Positions 1 through 10,254 of a stretch of 58,360 nt of DNA are shown here, piece by piece; position 1 is the first letter of the stretch; each line of letters opens with the position of its first letter. Source of the DNA: an uncultured Cetobacterium sp. (GTDB taxonomy: Bacteria > Fusobacteriota > Fusobacteriia > Fusobacteriales > Fusobacteriaceae). Where the stretch lies: contig CAKOHT010000009.1 of the NCBI GenBank assembly GCA_934085975.1, positions 1-58,360 on the forward strand, given 5' to 3'. Both the position numbers and the translations under genes were made by a program. The notes below the pieces were generated by a model that had not been told where the DNA came from, did no database searches, and saw only the letters and a program-made list of their open reading frames with translations.

Positions 1-41
1 GTTTAATAGTATACATAATGTAACTATTATATCAAAAAATT

Positions 42-74
42 AGCTCTGTCACAAAGGTGGCAGAGCTTTTTTTA
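42..74 (+). terminator. Intrinsic terminator of the gene upstream of the window
   Basis: An 11-bp stem (42-52 with 57-67, one G-T pair, loop AAAG) is followed by a run of seven T. It ends a transcript entering from the left and separates it from rarA. Confidence 0.85.
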
Positions 75-98
75 TTTTAAAAAATAGGTTGTGATTAG

Positions 99-1328
99 AT
101 GCTAAGTATATTTGGTGGAAATTTTGAAGATGCAAAACCTTTATCTACTCGTTTAAGACCTCAAAAATTTGCAGATTTTAAAGGACAGGAAAAACTTTTA
201 GGAAAAAATGGAGTTCTCAGAAAAATAATAGAAGGAAAAAGTTTATCCAATATGATTTTATATGGACCATCCGGTTCTGGTAAAAGTTCATTGGGAGAAA
301 TAATATCTAAAGAGTTAAACTATAATTTTGAGACTTTAAATGCGACAATAGCGAGCTTGAATGATTTACGAGAGATTGTAGAAAAAGCTAAAAAAGATTT
401 AGAGTTATACGGGAAAAGAACAATTTTATTTTTAGATGAGATTCATAGATTTAATAAAACTCAACAGGACGCACTACTGTCATATACAGAGTCAGGAATA
501 TTGATTTTAGTTGGAGCTACAACTGAAAATCCGTATCATAGTTTAAACAATGCACTGTTATCAAGGTGTTTGATCTTTGAATTTAAACCTTTAACAAGAG
601 ATAATATAAGAGAGATTTTATTAAAAGGTGAAGAGTTATTAAATTTGCAGATTTCCGAGGAGATAAGGGATGCTATTTTGGATATCTCTCAAGGAGATAG
701 CAGGATAGCATTAAACTACTTAGAGCTGTATAAAAATAGTTGTATGGGATACTCTAAAGAAGAGGTAATAGATATATTTAGAGAGAGAAAAGCTTCTTAT
801 CATAAAGAAGAGGATAAGTATAATATAATTTCAGCCATGATAAAAAGTATAAGAGGCAGTGATCCAGATTCAGCGATATATTGGTTAGCTAGACTTCTCT
901 ACGGTGGAGAGGATCCAAGATACATAGCAAGAAGACTGGTTATTCATGCGAGTGAGGATATTGGAATGGCGAACCCAGAAGCCATGCTTATAGCAAATAG
1001 TGCAATGAATGCAAGTGAAAAAATAGGGATGCCAGAAATAAGAATAATTTTATCTCAAGCAGTTATTTATTTAGCAATATCAACCAAAAGTAATTCAAGC
1101 TATATGGCTATTGATAAGGCTTTAAAAGATATAGAAAATGGAGACTTAGAACCAGTTCCAATTCATATAGGAACGGGAGCAGTGGGATATAAATATCCAC
1201 ATAGTTATGAAAATAATTTTGTGGAGCAAAATTATAGAGCAAATAGAAAAAAATACTATATTCCGGGAAATAATAGAAATGAAAAATTAATTGAAGAAAA
1301 ATTAGAAAAGTTGTGGAAATTAAAATAA
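99..1328 (+). CDS. rarA: Replication-associated recombination protein A (RarA/MgsA), AAA+ ATPase
   Basis: RarA is a clamp-loader-like AAA+ ATPase that acts at stalled replication forks. The protein has 409 residues, normal for the family. Walker A GPSGSGKSS lies at about residues 56-64 and Walker B LFLDEIHR at about 110-117. The N-terminal PLSTRLRP-x-FADFKGQ segment is typical of RarA, and the C-terminal half contains the family helical and tetramerisation region (RRLVIHASEDIGMANPEA). The ATG at 99 has only a weak upstream GGTTGTGAT. The gene is followed at 13 bp by hisS, probably in one transcript. From memory, Bacillus subtilis also keeps rarA (yrvN) near hisS-aspS. Confidence 0.95.
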   Translation: MLSIFGGNFEDAKPLSTRLRPQKFADFKGQEKLLGKNGVLRKIIEGKSLSNMILYGPSGSGKSSLGEIISKELNYNFETLNATIASLNDLREIVEKAKKDLELYGKRTILFLDEIHRFNKTQQDALLSYTESGILILVGATTENPYHSLNNALLSRCLIFEFKPLTRDNIREILLKGEELLNLQISEEIRDAILDISQGDSRIALNYLELYKNSCMGYSKEEVIDIFRERKASYHKEEDKYNIISAMIKSIRGSDPDSAIYWLARLLYGGEDPRYIARRLVIHASEDIGMANPEAMLIANSAMNASEKIGMPEIRIILSQAVIYLAISTKSNSSYMAIDKALKDIENGDLEPVPIHIGTGAVGYKYPHSYENNFVEQNYRANRKKYYIPGNNRNEKLIEEKLEKLWKLK

Positions 1329-1341
1329 TTGAGGTGATAAA

Positions 1342-2583
1342 ATGAAGCTGATTAAGGCAGTTAGAGGAACTAAGGATATATTTGGAGATGAAGGAATAAA
1401 GTATGACTATATAACAAGAACAGCTCAAGAGTTTTTTGAAAATTATGGATATTCAATGATAAAAACACCTATATTTGAGGAGACAGACCTTTTTAAAAGG
1501 GGAGTAGGAGAGGGAACAGATATTGTTGAGAAAGAGATGTATACTTTTCAAGATAGAGGGGAGAGAAGTATAACTTTAAGACCAGAAGGGACAGCAGCTG
1601 TTGTGAGATGTTACTTAGAAAATAAAATCTATGCGAAAGAGGATGTTTCAAGATTTTTTTATGCGGGATCAATGTTCAGATATGAAAGACCACAAGCTGG
1701 AAGACAAAGAGAATTTAACCAGATAGGAGTGGAAGTTTTAGGTGAAAGTTCACCAATTTTAGATGCAGAAGTAATCGCTATGGGATATTCATTTTTAAGC
1801 AAAATTGGAGTTACTGATTTGGAAGTAACAATAAACTCGGTTGGAGAAAGAGAAAGTAGACAAAGATATAGAGAGACTCTTTTGGATTTCTTAGAGCCAA
1901 TGAAAGAGGAGCTTTGCGAAGATTGTAAAATGAGAATGGAAAAAAATCCACTTAGAGTTTTGGATTGTAAAGTGGATAGGTGTAAAGAATTGACAATGGG
2001 AGCACCAATCATAACGGATTCTTTGTTGGAAAAGGAGAAAGAGCACTACGAAACAGTAAAAAAATATTTGACATTGTTTGGTGTAAATTATAAAGAAGAT
2101 CCAAGATTAGTCAGAGGATTGGATTATTACTCAAGTACAGTTTATGAGATTGTGACAAATAAATTAGGGGCACAGGGAACAGTTTTGGGCGGTGGAAGAT
2201 ATGATAATCTTTTAAAGCAACTTGGCGATAAAGAGATTCCAGCATTTGGATTTGCAGCTGGAGTTGAAAGAATTATGATGCTTCTAGGAGAAAATTTTCC
2301 TAAGAGGGAGTTAGATGTATATATAGCTTGGCTTGGAGAGACTACTAGAGATTTTGCATTTGAGTTAGCCAATGATTTGAGAGTTTCTGGAAAATCAGTT
2401 GCAATAGATTACACTTCAAAAGCAATGAAGGCACATATGAAAAAAGCTGATAAAGTCGGTGCAAAAAATGTTATTATAATAGGAGAGGATGAGATGAATA
2501 AAGGAGTTGTTATGCTAAAAGATTTCATCAATAGAACTCAAGAGGAAGTAAGTAGAGAAAATATAAAAAAAATATTAAAATAA
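1342..2583 (+). CDS. hisS: Histidyl-tRNA synthetase
   Basis: This class II synthetase charges tRNA-His in the cytoplasm. It has 413 residues, normal length. Motif 2 ([16 protein letters not shown]), the histidine-specific LVRGLDYY segment and motif 3 GGGRYDNL are present. A cysteine-bearing insert ([19 protein letters not shown]) is as in many bacterial HisRS. A C-terminal anticodon-binding domain follows (about residues 325-413). The start ATG has an AGGTGAT ribosome binding site. aspS follows after 16 bp, so hisS-aspS is a conserved synthetase pair. Confidence 0.97.
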   Translation: MKLIKAVRGTKDIFGDEGIKYDYITRTAQEFFENYGYSMIKTPIFEETDLFKRGVGEGTDIVEKEMYTFQDRGERSITLRPEGTAAVVRCYLENKIYAKEDVSRFFYAGSMFRYERPQAGRQREFNQIGVEVLGESSPILDAEVIAMGYSFLSKIGVTDLEVTINSVGERESRQRYRETLLDFLEPMKEELCEDCKMRMEKNPLRVLDCKVDRCKELTMGAPIITDSLLEKEKEHYETVKKYLTLFGVNYKEDPRLVRGLDYYSSTVYEIVTNKLGAQGTVLGGGRYDNLLKQLGDKEIPAFGFAAGVERIMMLLGENFPKRELDVYIAWLGETTRDFAFELANDLRVSGKSVAIDYTSKAMKAHMKKADKVGAKNVIIIGEDEMNKGVVMLKDFINRTQEEVSRENIKKILK

Positions 2584-2599
2584 TAGAAGGAGAAAAGAG

Positions 2600-4384
2600 A
2601 TGACGTATTATAGAACTCATAACTTAGGGGAATTAAGGGCTTCAAATATCGGTGAAACAGTTACTTTATCTGGATGGGTTGATACAAAGAGGGACTTAGG
2701 TGGACTGACATTTATCGATTTAAGAGATAGAGAGGGAAAAACACAAATAGTTTTTCATACGGATATAGCAGAGGATTCGGTTGTAGAAAGAGCACAAAAA
2801 TTAAAAAATGAATCGGTTATAAAAGTTATAGGAGTTGTAAAAGAAAGACAAAGTAAAAATGCCAATATTCCTACGGGAGATATAGAAGTATTTGTGACGG
2901 AGTTAGAGGTTTTAAACAATTGTGACGTTTTACCATTCCAAGTTACTGGAGATGAAAATTTGAGTGAAAATGTCAGATTAAAATATAGATATTTGGATTT
3001 AAGAAGAACTCAAATGACTAGAAACTTAAAAATGAGACATAGAATGATTATGTCAATAAGAAATTATATGGATGAGAGAGGATTTTTAGATGTAGATACT
3101 CCAATTTTGACAAAGTCAACTCCAGAAGGAGCAAGAGATTTCTTGGTTCCAAGTAGAACTAATCCCGGAGATTTTTATGCTTTACCACAATCTCCTCAAC
3201 TATTTAAGCAACTACTTATGATTTCTGGAGTCGAGAGATACTTCCAAATTGCTAAATGTTTTAGAGATGAGGATTTAAGAGCTGATAGACAACCAGAATT
3301 TACTCAATTAGATATTGAAATGTCTTTTGTAGAGCAAAAAGATATTATGAATGAAATAGAAGGTTTGGCAAAAAGAGTATTTAAAAATGTAACTGGAGAA
3401 TCAGCTGATTATGAGTTTCCAAGAATGGCTTACGCAGAAGCTATGGAAAGATTCGGTTCAGATAAACCTGATACAAGATTTGGTGTTGAATTAAAAGATT
3501 TAACAGATATAGTGGCAACTTGTGGATTCAAAGGGTTTAAAAGTGCGGTAGAAAATGGTGGAATTGTTAAAGCAATTGTAGCTCCAGGAGTTGCAGAGCA
3601 ATTTTCAAGAAAAATCTTAACTGAATATGAAGATTATGCAAAAACATATTTTGGTGCAAAAGGAATGGCTTGGATAAAGTTAACAGAAGAAGGAGTTAAT
3701 TCGCCAATAGCTAAGTTTTTTACTGAAGAAGAGATGGATGCAATCATAGCTAGAACTGAAGCAAAAGTTGGAGATGTAATAATGATTGTAGCAGATAGAG
3801 CAAAAGTTGTGTATGGAGCTTTAGGTGCTGTAAGGTTGAAGTTAGGAAAAGAGCTAGAATTAATTAATAATGATGAGTTTAAATTCTTATGGATAGTAGA
3901 CTTTCCTATGTTCGAATATGATGAAGAGGAACAGAGATACAAAGCTCAACACCACCCATTTACGTCAATAAAAGATGAAGATATGCAGCTTTTCTTAGAT
4001 GGTGAGATGGATACAGTTAGAACTAATTCATATGATTTAGTATTGAATGGTTCTGAAATTGGCGGAGGATCAATAAGGATATTTAACCCTGAAATTCAGA
4101 GTAAAGTATTTGAAAAATTAGGTTTATCTAAAGAAGAAGCAAAAGAAAAATTTGGTTTCTTTGTGGATGCTTTTAAATATGGGGCACCCCCACATGGAGG
4201 ATTGGCATTTGGGATTGATAGGTGGTTAATGGTAATGCTAAAGGAGCAATCGATAAGAGATGTAATTCCATTCCCTAAAACAAATAAAGGTCAATGTTTA
4301 ATGACAGAAGCACCAAGTAAAGTTGATGATAAACAATTGGAAGAACTTTACTTAGATTCAACATATAATTCAGAGATAGTTTAG
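2600..4384 (+). CDS. aspS: Aspartyl-tRNA synthetase, bacterial type
   Basis: This class II synthetase charges tRNA-Asp. The protein has 594 residues, the length of the bacterial type with a GAD insertion domain. An N-terminal OB-fold anticodon-binding domain (about 1-105) is followed by motif 1, motif 2 ([18 protein letters not shown]), the GAD insert and motif 3 ([14 protein letters not shown]). The ribosome binding site is AGAAGGAGA before the ATG. It is the third gene of rarA-hisS-aspS. No intrinsic terminator is obvious directly after its stop. A separate RNA promoter starts 36 bp downstream. Confidence 0.97.
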   Translation: MTYYRTHNLGELRASNIGETVTLSGWVDTKRDLGGLTFIDLRDREGKTQIVFHTDIAEDSVVERAQKLKNESVIKVIGVVKERQSKNANIPTGDIEVFVTELEVLNNCDVLPFQVTGDENLSENVRLKYRYLDLRRTQMTRNLKMRHRMIMSIRNYMDERGFLDVDTPILTKSTPEGARDFLVPSRTNPGDFYALPQSPQLFKQLLMISGVERYFQIAKCFRDEDLRADRQPEFTQLDIEMSFVEQKDIMNEIEGLAKRVFKNVTGESADYEFPRMAYAEAMERFGSDKPDTRFGVELKDLTDIVATCGFKGFKSAVENGGIVKAIVAPGVAEQFSRKILTEYEDYAKTYFGAKGMAWIKLTEEGVNSPIAKFFTEEEMDAIIARTEAKVGDVIMIVADRAKVVYGALGAVRLKLGKELELINNDEFKFLWIVDFPMFEYDEEEQRYKAQHHPFTSIKDEDMQLFLDGEMDTVRTNSYDLVLNGSEIGGGSIRIFNPEIQSKVFEKLGLSKEEAKEKFGFFVDAFKYGAPPHGGLAFGIDRWLMVMLKEQSIRDVIPFPKTNKGQCLMTEAPSKVDDKQLEELYLDSTYNSEIV

Positions 4385-4419
4385 TTATAAAAAATATACT
4401 ATTCATGAGGATTTTTTAA

Positions 4420-4448
4420 TTGAAAAAATAATATAGAAGTGATATAAT
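4420..4448 (+). promoter_or_regulatory. Sigma-70 promoter for the aspS-argS intergenic RNA
   Basis: TTGAAA (4420-4425), a 17-bp spacer and a perfect TATAAT (4443-4448) predict a start near 4455, just before the 5' arm of the folded RNA downstream. Confidence 0.8.
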
Positions 4449-4454
4449 TGTCTT

Positions 4455-4660
4455 AAGAATAAATATTTCTGGTCTACTCGCTATTATCTGGAGGTTTTGG
4501 GCCTAAGGTCGCTATTGGGATTGGCGCTGTTATTTATAGTTCAGAAAAGTCACGGAAACCTTTGTTTCACGGACCCTGTGTATAGATAGTATCTGGTTAC
4601 CACTTATAAGGAATGGCGACCAAAACCGTAAGGAAGGCGGTAGACTGGAGTTATTCTTTT
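4455..4660 (+). ncRNA. ssrS: Structured non-coding RNA, candidate 6S RNA
   Basis: This stretch of about 200 nt between aspS and argS has no ORF but has its own promoter and a terminator at 4663-4684. Its ends pair: GAATAA (4457-4462) with TTATTC (4651-4656) and GTCTAC (4472-4477) with GTAGAC (4640-4645). A perfect internal stem GGTTTTGG (4493-4500) with CCAAAACC (4620-4627) extends the rod, and smaller hairpins lie in the middle. A rod of about 200 nt closed by its ends is the shape of 6S RNA, which binds the housekeeping RNA polymerase. From memory, 6S-1 (bsrA) of B. subtilis also lies beside aspS. I rejected a T-box because the conserved GGNACCGCG-like antiterminator is absent, and SRP, RNase P and tmRNA signatures are absent. 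The family call is inference. That a stable RNA exists here is better supported. Confidence 0.6.
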
Positions 4661-4662
4661 TG

Positions 4663-4684
4663 GGACTTTCGAGTCCTTTTTTTT
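4663..4684 (+). terminator. Terminator of the candidate 6S RNA
   Basis: The hairpin GGACT-TTCG-AGTCC (4663-4676) is followed by eight T (4677-4684). It lies 23 bp before the argS start, so the RNA and argS are probably partly insulated. Confidence 0.8.
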
Positions 4685-4707
4685 ATTTCACGGTGAAAGG
4701 AGAATAA

Positions 4708-6420
4708 ATGTTAACTATTGAAAAACAAATAGAAATAATTTTATTAGAAACAGTAAACAATCTTTATCCAGATAAAGATTTAAAACCAATAGAGATAACT
4801 GTAGCAACAAATGAAAAATTTGGAGATTTTCAATCGAATTTTGCTATGATGAATTCTAAAATAATTGGTGGTAATCCAAGAGCTATTGCCGAGAATGTTG
4901 TAAATAACATAGTTGAAAATAGTGTAATTGATAAAATAGAGATTGCGGGACCAGGATTTTTAAATATATTTTTAAAAGATTCATATTTAGGAGATTTAGT
5001 TAAAAAGATTTCAAAAGAGGACTATGAATTTAAAGGACTTAATACAGAAGGGGATGTAATAATAGATTACTCTTCACCGAATATAGCAAAGAGAATGCAT
5101 ATTGGTCACCTAAGATCAACTATAATCGGAGATTCAATAAAAAGAATGTATAAGTATTTAGGTTATAATGTTGTGGCAGACAACCACATTGGAGATTGGG
5201 GAACTCAATTTGGAAAACTTATAATAGGATATAGAAATTGGCTTAACCAAGAAGCATATAAAGAAAACGCAATTGAAGAATTAGAAAGAGTTTATGTTGA
5301 GTTCACAAGACAAAGTGAGGAAAATCCAGAACTTGAAGATCAAGCTAGAGAAGAGCTAAAAAAACTTCAAGATGGAGATGAAGAAAACTATAGATTATGG
5401 CAAGAGTTTATAAAAGTTTCTTTAGATGAGTATGCAAAGTTATATAATAGAATGGGAATAAACTTTGATACATATTATGGTGAATCTTTTTATCATGATT
5501 TAATGCCAGGAGTGGTTGAAGAGTTAGAAAATAAGAAAATAGCAGTTGAAGATCAGGGAGCAAAAGTTGTATTTTTCCCAGAGGAAGAGAAGTTACATCC
5601 TTGCATTGTTCAGAAGAAAGATGGTGCATTTTTATATGCAACTTCGGATATAGCAACTGTTAAATTTAGATTAGCTAATTATGACGTAAATAAACTAATA
5701 TATGTAACAGATGAGAGACAGCAGGATCATTTTAGACAATTCTTTAGAATTACAGATATGTTAGGATGGAATGTTGAAAAGCAACATGTTTGGTTTGGAA
5801 TAATGAGATTTGCTGATGGAGTATTTTCTACTAGAAAAGGAAATGTAATTAGATTAGAGGAACTTTTAGATGAAGGTAAGAGAAGAGCTTATGAGATTGT
5901 AAATGAGAAGAATCCAGAATTATCAGAAGCAGAAAAAGATAATATAGCAGAAGTTGTAGGAACTGGAGCCATAAAGTATGCTGATTTATCGCAAAATAGA
6001 CAAACAGCAGTTATTTTTGAATGGGATAAAATTCTAAGCTTTGAAGGAAATACAGCCCCATATTTACAATACTCTTATGCAAGAATTAAATCTATATTGA
6101 GAAGAGCAAAAGAGCAGAATAAAGAGGTTAAAGAGGATATTACAATGAAGTTTGCAGATAAAACAGAAAGAACCTTAGCTCACCATTTGACACAATTTCC
6201 GGGAATTATATTGAAAGCTGCCGAAAACTGTAGACCAAATTTGATAGCTGATTATTTATTTGAACTATCAAAGAAATTTAATAGTTTTTATAACGCATGT
6301 CCAATATTAAATCAAGAGGATGAAACTTTATATTCAAGACTACTATTAGCCGAAAGAACAGCCGCAGTGTTGAAAGAAGGGTTAAATCTTTTAGGAATAA
6401 ATACATTGGAAAGAATGTAA
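4708..6420 (+). CDS. argS: Arginyl-tRNA synthetase
   Basis: This class I synthetase charges tRNA-Arg. It has 570 residues, normal length. The N-terminal tRNA-recognition domain (about 1-90) is followed by the HIGH-type motif SPNIAKRMHIGHLRS, and the KMSK region appears in degenerate form (STRKGNVIRL). The C-terminal DALR anticodon-binding domain ends in the family-typical LGINTLERM. The ATG has a GAAAGGAG ribosome binding site. Transcription probably reads through the RNA terminator or uses a promoter I did not identify. The gene converges on the autotransporter. Confidence 0.97.
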   Translation: MLTIEKQIEIILLETVNNLYPDKDLKPIEITVATNEKFGDFQSNFAMMNSKIIGGNPRAIAENVVNNIVENSVIDKIEIAGPGFLNIFLKDSYLGDLVKKISKEDYEFKGLNTEGDVIIDYSSPNIAKRMHIGHLRSTIIGDSIKRMYKYLGYNVVADNHIGDWGTQFGKLIIGYRNWLNQEAYKENAIEELERVYVEFTRQSEENPELEDQAREELKKLQDGDEENYRLWQEFIKVSLDEYAKLYNRMGINFDTYYGESFYHDLMPGVVEELENKKIAVEDQGAKVVFFPEEEKLHPCIVQKKDGAFLYATSDIATVKFRLANYDVNKLIYVTDERQQDHFRQFFRITDMLGWNVEKQHVWFGIMRFADGVFSTRKGNVIRLEELLDEGKRRAYEIVNEKNPELSEAEKDNIAEVVGTGAIKYADLSQNRQTAVIFEWDKILSFEGNTAPYLQYSYARIKSILRRAKEQNKEVKEDITMKFADKTERTLAHHLTQFPGIILKAAENCRPNLIADYLFELSKKFNSFYNACPILNQEDETLYSRLLLAERTAAVLKEGLNLLGINTLERM

Positions 6421-6424
6421 AATA

Positions 6425-6486
6425 AAAACCAGTGTGAAAACACTGGTTTTAAACTGTAGGCAAGTAACTGTCTACAGTTTTTTTTT
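6425..6486. terminator. Double-hairpin bidirectional terminator between argS and the autotransporter
   Basis: The first stem is 11 bp (6425-6435 with 6440-6450, loop GAAA). The second is 9 bp (6451-6459 with 6472-6480) followed by T's on the + strand. Read on the minus strand, the first stem is followed by TTTTATT. Each direction therefore has a usable terminator. Confidence 0.85.
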
Positions 6487-6503
6487 AGATTTTTTAATAA
6501 TTT

Positions 6504-9500
6504 TTATAAACTGTATCCAAACTTTAATTCTAAACTTAGTTTTTTCTTAACTTCATCTCCAGTTAAGTATTTTCCTTCTAATCCTACATTGAAATTCTCA
6601 TTAATTTTTACAGTACTTCCAATTTTAATTTCAAAACCTTTTTTTGGCATAGGTGCTATAAATTTAATTCTTTCAACATTGATTTCAGGGTTATCATTAT
6701 TTAAATACTTATTTATTTCATATCCAACTGTTAAAGAAGGTAGTATTTCCAACTTGTTAAAGTTGAAAGATTTTTCTATTGTTAAACTAGGTTTTAGCTG
6801 AAGTAATGTTTCCTTTTTAGAATAGACACTATATTGATCATTATGTCTATCAGTTAAATTATATTTATTAGATGGTAAAGTAAATAATTTAGTATCAAAA
6901 ATAGGAGTTATTTTATAATTAGATACAGAATAAGATTTTCCTAAACCTAATCCATAAGTATCTGTATCAAAATGTTTTTTCTCTTCAGAAATATAACTTG
7001 TGAAATTACTTTTAATTAGATTTTTACTATAATCACCCTTTATAAAATATCCATCTTTTGTTAAGAATTTTGAATAAATTTGAAGAGAATAAACTTCAGA
7101 TTTATTATTGTAATATCCATCAAAAGTTGAATCGGATTTACCATAAATAAAATTACCACCTATAAATAGTTTAGAATTTCCATTAGAGATTATTTTATAA
7201 TCATAACCAAATCCATTACTTTTAATTTTTTGTTCATAGTCTCTAAAATTTTTATTACCGAATTTTAATTCAGTATAGTTTCCTAGATAGTATACACCTT
7301 CCTTATGTGATATTCCATCTAAGGAATTTAATCTATCATGAATTAATTCGTTTTGATTTTTTAGTAAATTAATTCTGCTAGTATATTCAGAAATTGCAGC
7401 ATTTGAAAGATTACTAGCATATTGACTTTGATTAGCTGGCGGTTCAGGTTCAACTACCGGAGGATTAGGTTCACTAACTGGTGGCTTAGGTTCAACCACT
7501 GGCAGGTTAGGAGTTGAAACAACTAATTTATTGTCAGTTAGTTTTAAGTTTGCTCTAATAGGACCTAAATCGATAAAGTTTTCTCCATCTATCGATTTCA
7601 ATGTTAAATTAGAACTACTTCCATCAGGAAGAGACATAAAGACAATATTTTTACCTAATTCCATATCTTTTCCAATATTATGGATATCAATAAATAAATT
7701 GGTTCCTTCTGAAATATTTTTTAGAACCTCTAGTTTATCTCCTTCTCCTGTTGTTAAATTAGTTTTGAAGAATACATTAGCATTTCCAGAAATATTATCA
7801 ACACTTAAAGTTAGAAAATCTGTTGTTGTCTTGTTAAATTCTCTATGAGAATTGAAATTTAATTGAGTATTGTTTAATGCTAAATTACCTAACTTAGAAG
7901 TTGATGATACATCCCAATATGTATTATTTAGAACAAGATTACTTTGAGCATCTCCTTGAATATCTCCTGTAAAAACAGAGTTTTCAAAAGAGGCGTTACT
8001 GCTATTTAACGATAAACTTCCTTCAATTTGAGTATAGCCAACTGCCAAATTAGAGTTTTTATTTAAATTGATATTTCCATTATAGAAAGTACTAATATCA
8101 TGAAATTTTGTTCCACTTGTTTTATCGTTTAATAGAGTACTCACTGGAGTTTGAGTCAATGTATTCTGTGTAGAATCATACACTAAATCAGTTTTTCCAT
8201 CCAGATATCCTAAAATAATATTGGAGTTGGAATGTGTATTAATATTTCCTTCTATAAATGAATATACACTACCAGTAAAGTTAGTATTAGTATCTAAATT
8301 TAAGTTTTTAAATTTAAATTTAGAAAAATAATAGTCTCCATTAACAGTAGTATTTTTAATATTTTCTCCGGCATGAAGGTCTCTTCCACCTGAAAGAACT
8401 AATTTATTTTCAGAACCAGAGAGATTGATGTCACCATCTAAATTACTTCCACCTGTAATTGCAAAAGTTTTATTAGAAGCACCACTAATATTAACATCTA
8501 ATTGTCCATTTTTTTTATTTTCATCAGATTCTCCAAAGAAACCATGGAAGATAGAAACATTGCCTTTAAATTTTTCAGTGTTGATATCTGCAATAGCTTT
8601 CTTATCTGAAGAGTTTATTATTTTAGCGCCATTATCTACAGCATTAATATCTCCAAAAGCTATTTTATTTCCGTTTAAATCTAACCTACCACCTCTAAAC
8701 ATAAAGTTGATTTTAGAAGTATCAATTTGTTTATCATTGTTTAAAATTACAGTAGCTCGTCCACTGACAATATCAATTTTATTAAAAGCTTGTAATTTTC
8801 CAGATTCGTCACTTTCTTGGTTTAAAACAACTGTCCCATCACCGACATTTAAAGCACCTTCATTAATTCCCTTTCCATTAACAATAAGAGTTCCTTCTCC
8901 AATTTTATGAAGACTATCATCTTTTACACCGTTAACTTGCCACAATACCTCTTTTTCTTTTGCAATTTCGATACCAGCCCCAACCCATGTTTTATCTTTA
9001 TTTTCAGAAGTAACTGTATAGTTGCTTTCAAATGTTAATTTTCCAGCTCCCATATTAATATTATCCTGAAGTTTTATAACTCCATCTTCTCCTTTAAAAG
9101 TTAAGTGCTTGGTTGAATTTAACTCTTCGTCAGTAGCTTTATTTAAAGCAATAGTATCTTTTAATCCAAAATATTCCCATTTTTCAGTTCCTTGTACAAT
9201 TTCTCCTTTTCCAGAATTGCTATCTCCTTTTACTCCATGCCATAAAATCTGTTCGTTTGAATTTTTATTTATAACATCAGGAGATGTATCTTCTTTGATA
9301 ATGTCTAATGTAAAATCTTTTTGAAAAGAAGTAAAAATATCATCCCAAGCTGTAATAGCTTTTGCAAAACCTAATAACTCCCATTGCTTTGTACTGCTGT
9401 TGAAACCCCAAAGTGGTGAACCACTGTCTCCTCCCTCAACAGATATAGGCAAGGCAGTATTAATATTATGGTCTAAGAAAAATCTGTCTCCGTGGGCTCT

Positions 9501-10112
9501 AAATGCTAAGTTTCCACCAAATATAGCTTCTGGTGAATAAAAACCTCCAGTTAAATATTGATATGCACCGCTTAGATGCTTTTTAGAAAAAGTACCATCA
9601 GGATTTAAAGTTACAGTGTATTGGCTACCACTACCTACTCTTGCGAAGATAGAATATTTGTCTTTATTTTGTGCCCAATTTATTGTATTTCCATCTAAAG
9701 AGTTCCAGTTAGATGGAGCTACGTCTGTAACAACTTTATTGAGTCTAGGAGTATGAAAATCTTCTGTCTTATGATTGTTTCGGTCAATTAATTTATAGGA
9801 ATGACCTAATCCATATCCATAGCTTACATTTTTATATCCTCCATTATGTTTTACTCCTGCTACATAATTAGGATTAATTAATGTTCCGACTCCAGCAGAA
9901 TCTGTTGATGAAAAGTCAGGAATAGGCACATTGATAATACGATAACTTCCATCTTTTCGATCAACTCTAACATTCATAGCGCCAACTTTAAAAGCTCCTT
10001 TATTCATTGCAAAATCACGATAGTATTGATAGTCGATTAAATCTGTTACTGTTCCAGCTTTTGCAATAATAAATGATAAAATATTTAATACGATTACAAG
10101 ATTTTTCCTCAT
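6504..10112 (-). CDS. S6-family serine protease autotransporter (type Va secretion)
   Basis: This 1202-residue protein resembles IgA1-protease/SPATE autotransporters. It has a signal peptide (about 1-19, cleavage near AKA). The S6 protease domain has a catalytic set matching the family spacing: H89 (in VAGVKHN), D118 (in TEDFHTPRLNKVVTD) and S230 (GDSGSPLW, 228-235). A long beta-helical passenger rich in Asn, Ser and Gly runs to about residue 870. A Pro-rich linker of three 7-residue repeats covers 872-892. A helix (about 905-930) and an outer-membrane beta-barrel end in LKFGYSL. The protease is predicted to reach the cell surface. Its target is unknown. AGGAGA lies 6 bp before the ATG. It is a single-gene unit facing argS. 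Confidence 0.88.
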   Translation of the reverse strand: MRKNLVIVLNILSFIIAKAGTVTDLIDYQYYRDFAMNKGAFKVGAMNVRVDRKDGSYRIINVPIPDFSSTDSAGVGTLINPNYVAGVKHNGGYKNVSYGYGLGHSYKLIDRNNHKTEDFHTPRLNKVVTDVAPSNWNSLDGNTINWAQNKDKYSIFARVGSGSQYTVTLNPDGTFSKKHLSGAYQYLTGGFYSPEAIFGGNLAFRAHGDRFFLDHNINTALPISVEGGDSGSPLWGFNSSTKQWELLGFAKAITAWDDIFTSFQKDFTLDIIKEDTSPDVINKNSNEQILWHGVKGDSNSGKGEIVQGTEKWEYFGLKDTIALNKATDEELNSTKHLTFKGEDGVIKLQDNINMGAGKLTFESNYTVTSENKDKTWVGAGIEIAKEKEVLWQVNGVKDDSLHKIGEGTLIVNGKGINEGALNVGDGTVVLNQESDESGKLQAFNKIDIVSGRATVILNNDKQIDTSKINFMFRGGRLDLNGNKIAFGDINAVDNGAKIINSSDKKAIADINTEKFKGNVSIFHGFFGESDENKKNGQLDVNISGASNKTFAITGGSNLDGDINLSGSENKLVLSGGRDLHAGENIKNTTVNGDYYFSKFKFKNLNLDTNTNFTGSVYSFIEGNINTHSNSNIILGYLDGKTDLVYDSTQNTLTQTPVSTLLNDKTSGTKFHDISTFYNGNINLNKNSNLAVGYTQIEGSLSLNSSNASFENSVFTGDIQGDAQSNLVLNNTYWDVSSTSKLGNLALNNTQLNFNSHREFNKTTTDFLTLSVDNISGNANVFFKTNLTTGEGDKLEVLKNISEGTNLFIDIHNIGKDMELGKNIVFMSLPDGSSSNLTLKSIDGENFIDLGPIRANLKLTDNKLVVSTPNLPVVEPKPPVSEPNPPVVEPEPPANQSQYASNLSNAAISEYTSRINLLKNQNELIHDRLNSLDGISHKEGVYYLGNYTELKFGNKNFRDYEQKIKSNGFGYDYKIISNGNSKLFIGGNFIYGKSDSTFDGYYNNKSEVYSLQIYSKFLTKDGYFIKGDYSKNLIKSNFTSYISEEKKHFDTDTYGLGLGKSYSVSNYKITPIFDTKLFTLPSNKYNLTDRHNDQYSVYSKKETLLQLKPSLTIEKSFNFNKLEILPSLTVGYEINKYLNNDNPEINVERIKFIAPMPKKGFEIKIGSTVKINENFNVGLEGKYLTGDEVKKKLSLELKFGYSL
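7437..7499 (-). repeat. Three tandem 21-bp units encoding the Pro-rich autotransporter linker
   Basis: Three in-frame 21-bp units encode VVEPKPP, VSEPNPP and VVEPEPP (residues 872-892), joining the passenger to the beta-domain. The DNA units are diverged, so recent slippage is unlikely. Confidence 0.8.
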
Positions 10113-10254
10113 TAATTCTCCTTTTAAGAAACTATTGTTAGAATAGAAAATTAGCTTTTTAGAATATAGCCGATTAATTATACAATATTATTTTTAAAAA
10201 AAATCCTAAATAGGAAAAATGAGAAATTCAGTGGATAATTTTGTTTCAAGAAAA

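Noticed and set aside
1108..1428. 106-codon minus-strand frame spanning the rarA-hisS junction
   Set aside because: It is a shadow of two well-supported genes on the other strand.
4455..4684. T-box leader controlling argS
   Set aside because: No T-box antiterminator consensus or specifier-loop signature was found, and the RNA has its own promoter and closes on itself as a rod.
7437..7499. Phase-variable repeat tract in the autotransporter
   Set aside because: The units are 21 bp, in frame and diverged at the DNA level, so slippage would not shift the frame and recent variation is unlikely.
8425..8910. 161-codon + strand frame inside the autotransporter
   Set aside because: It is antisense to the passenger coding region, with hydrophobic low-complexity content that mirrors the Asn/Ser-rich repeats, and no ribosome binding site.
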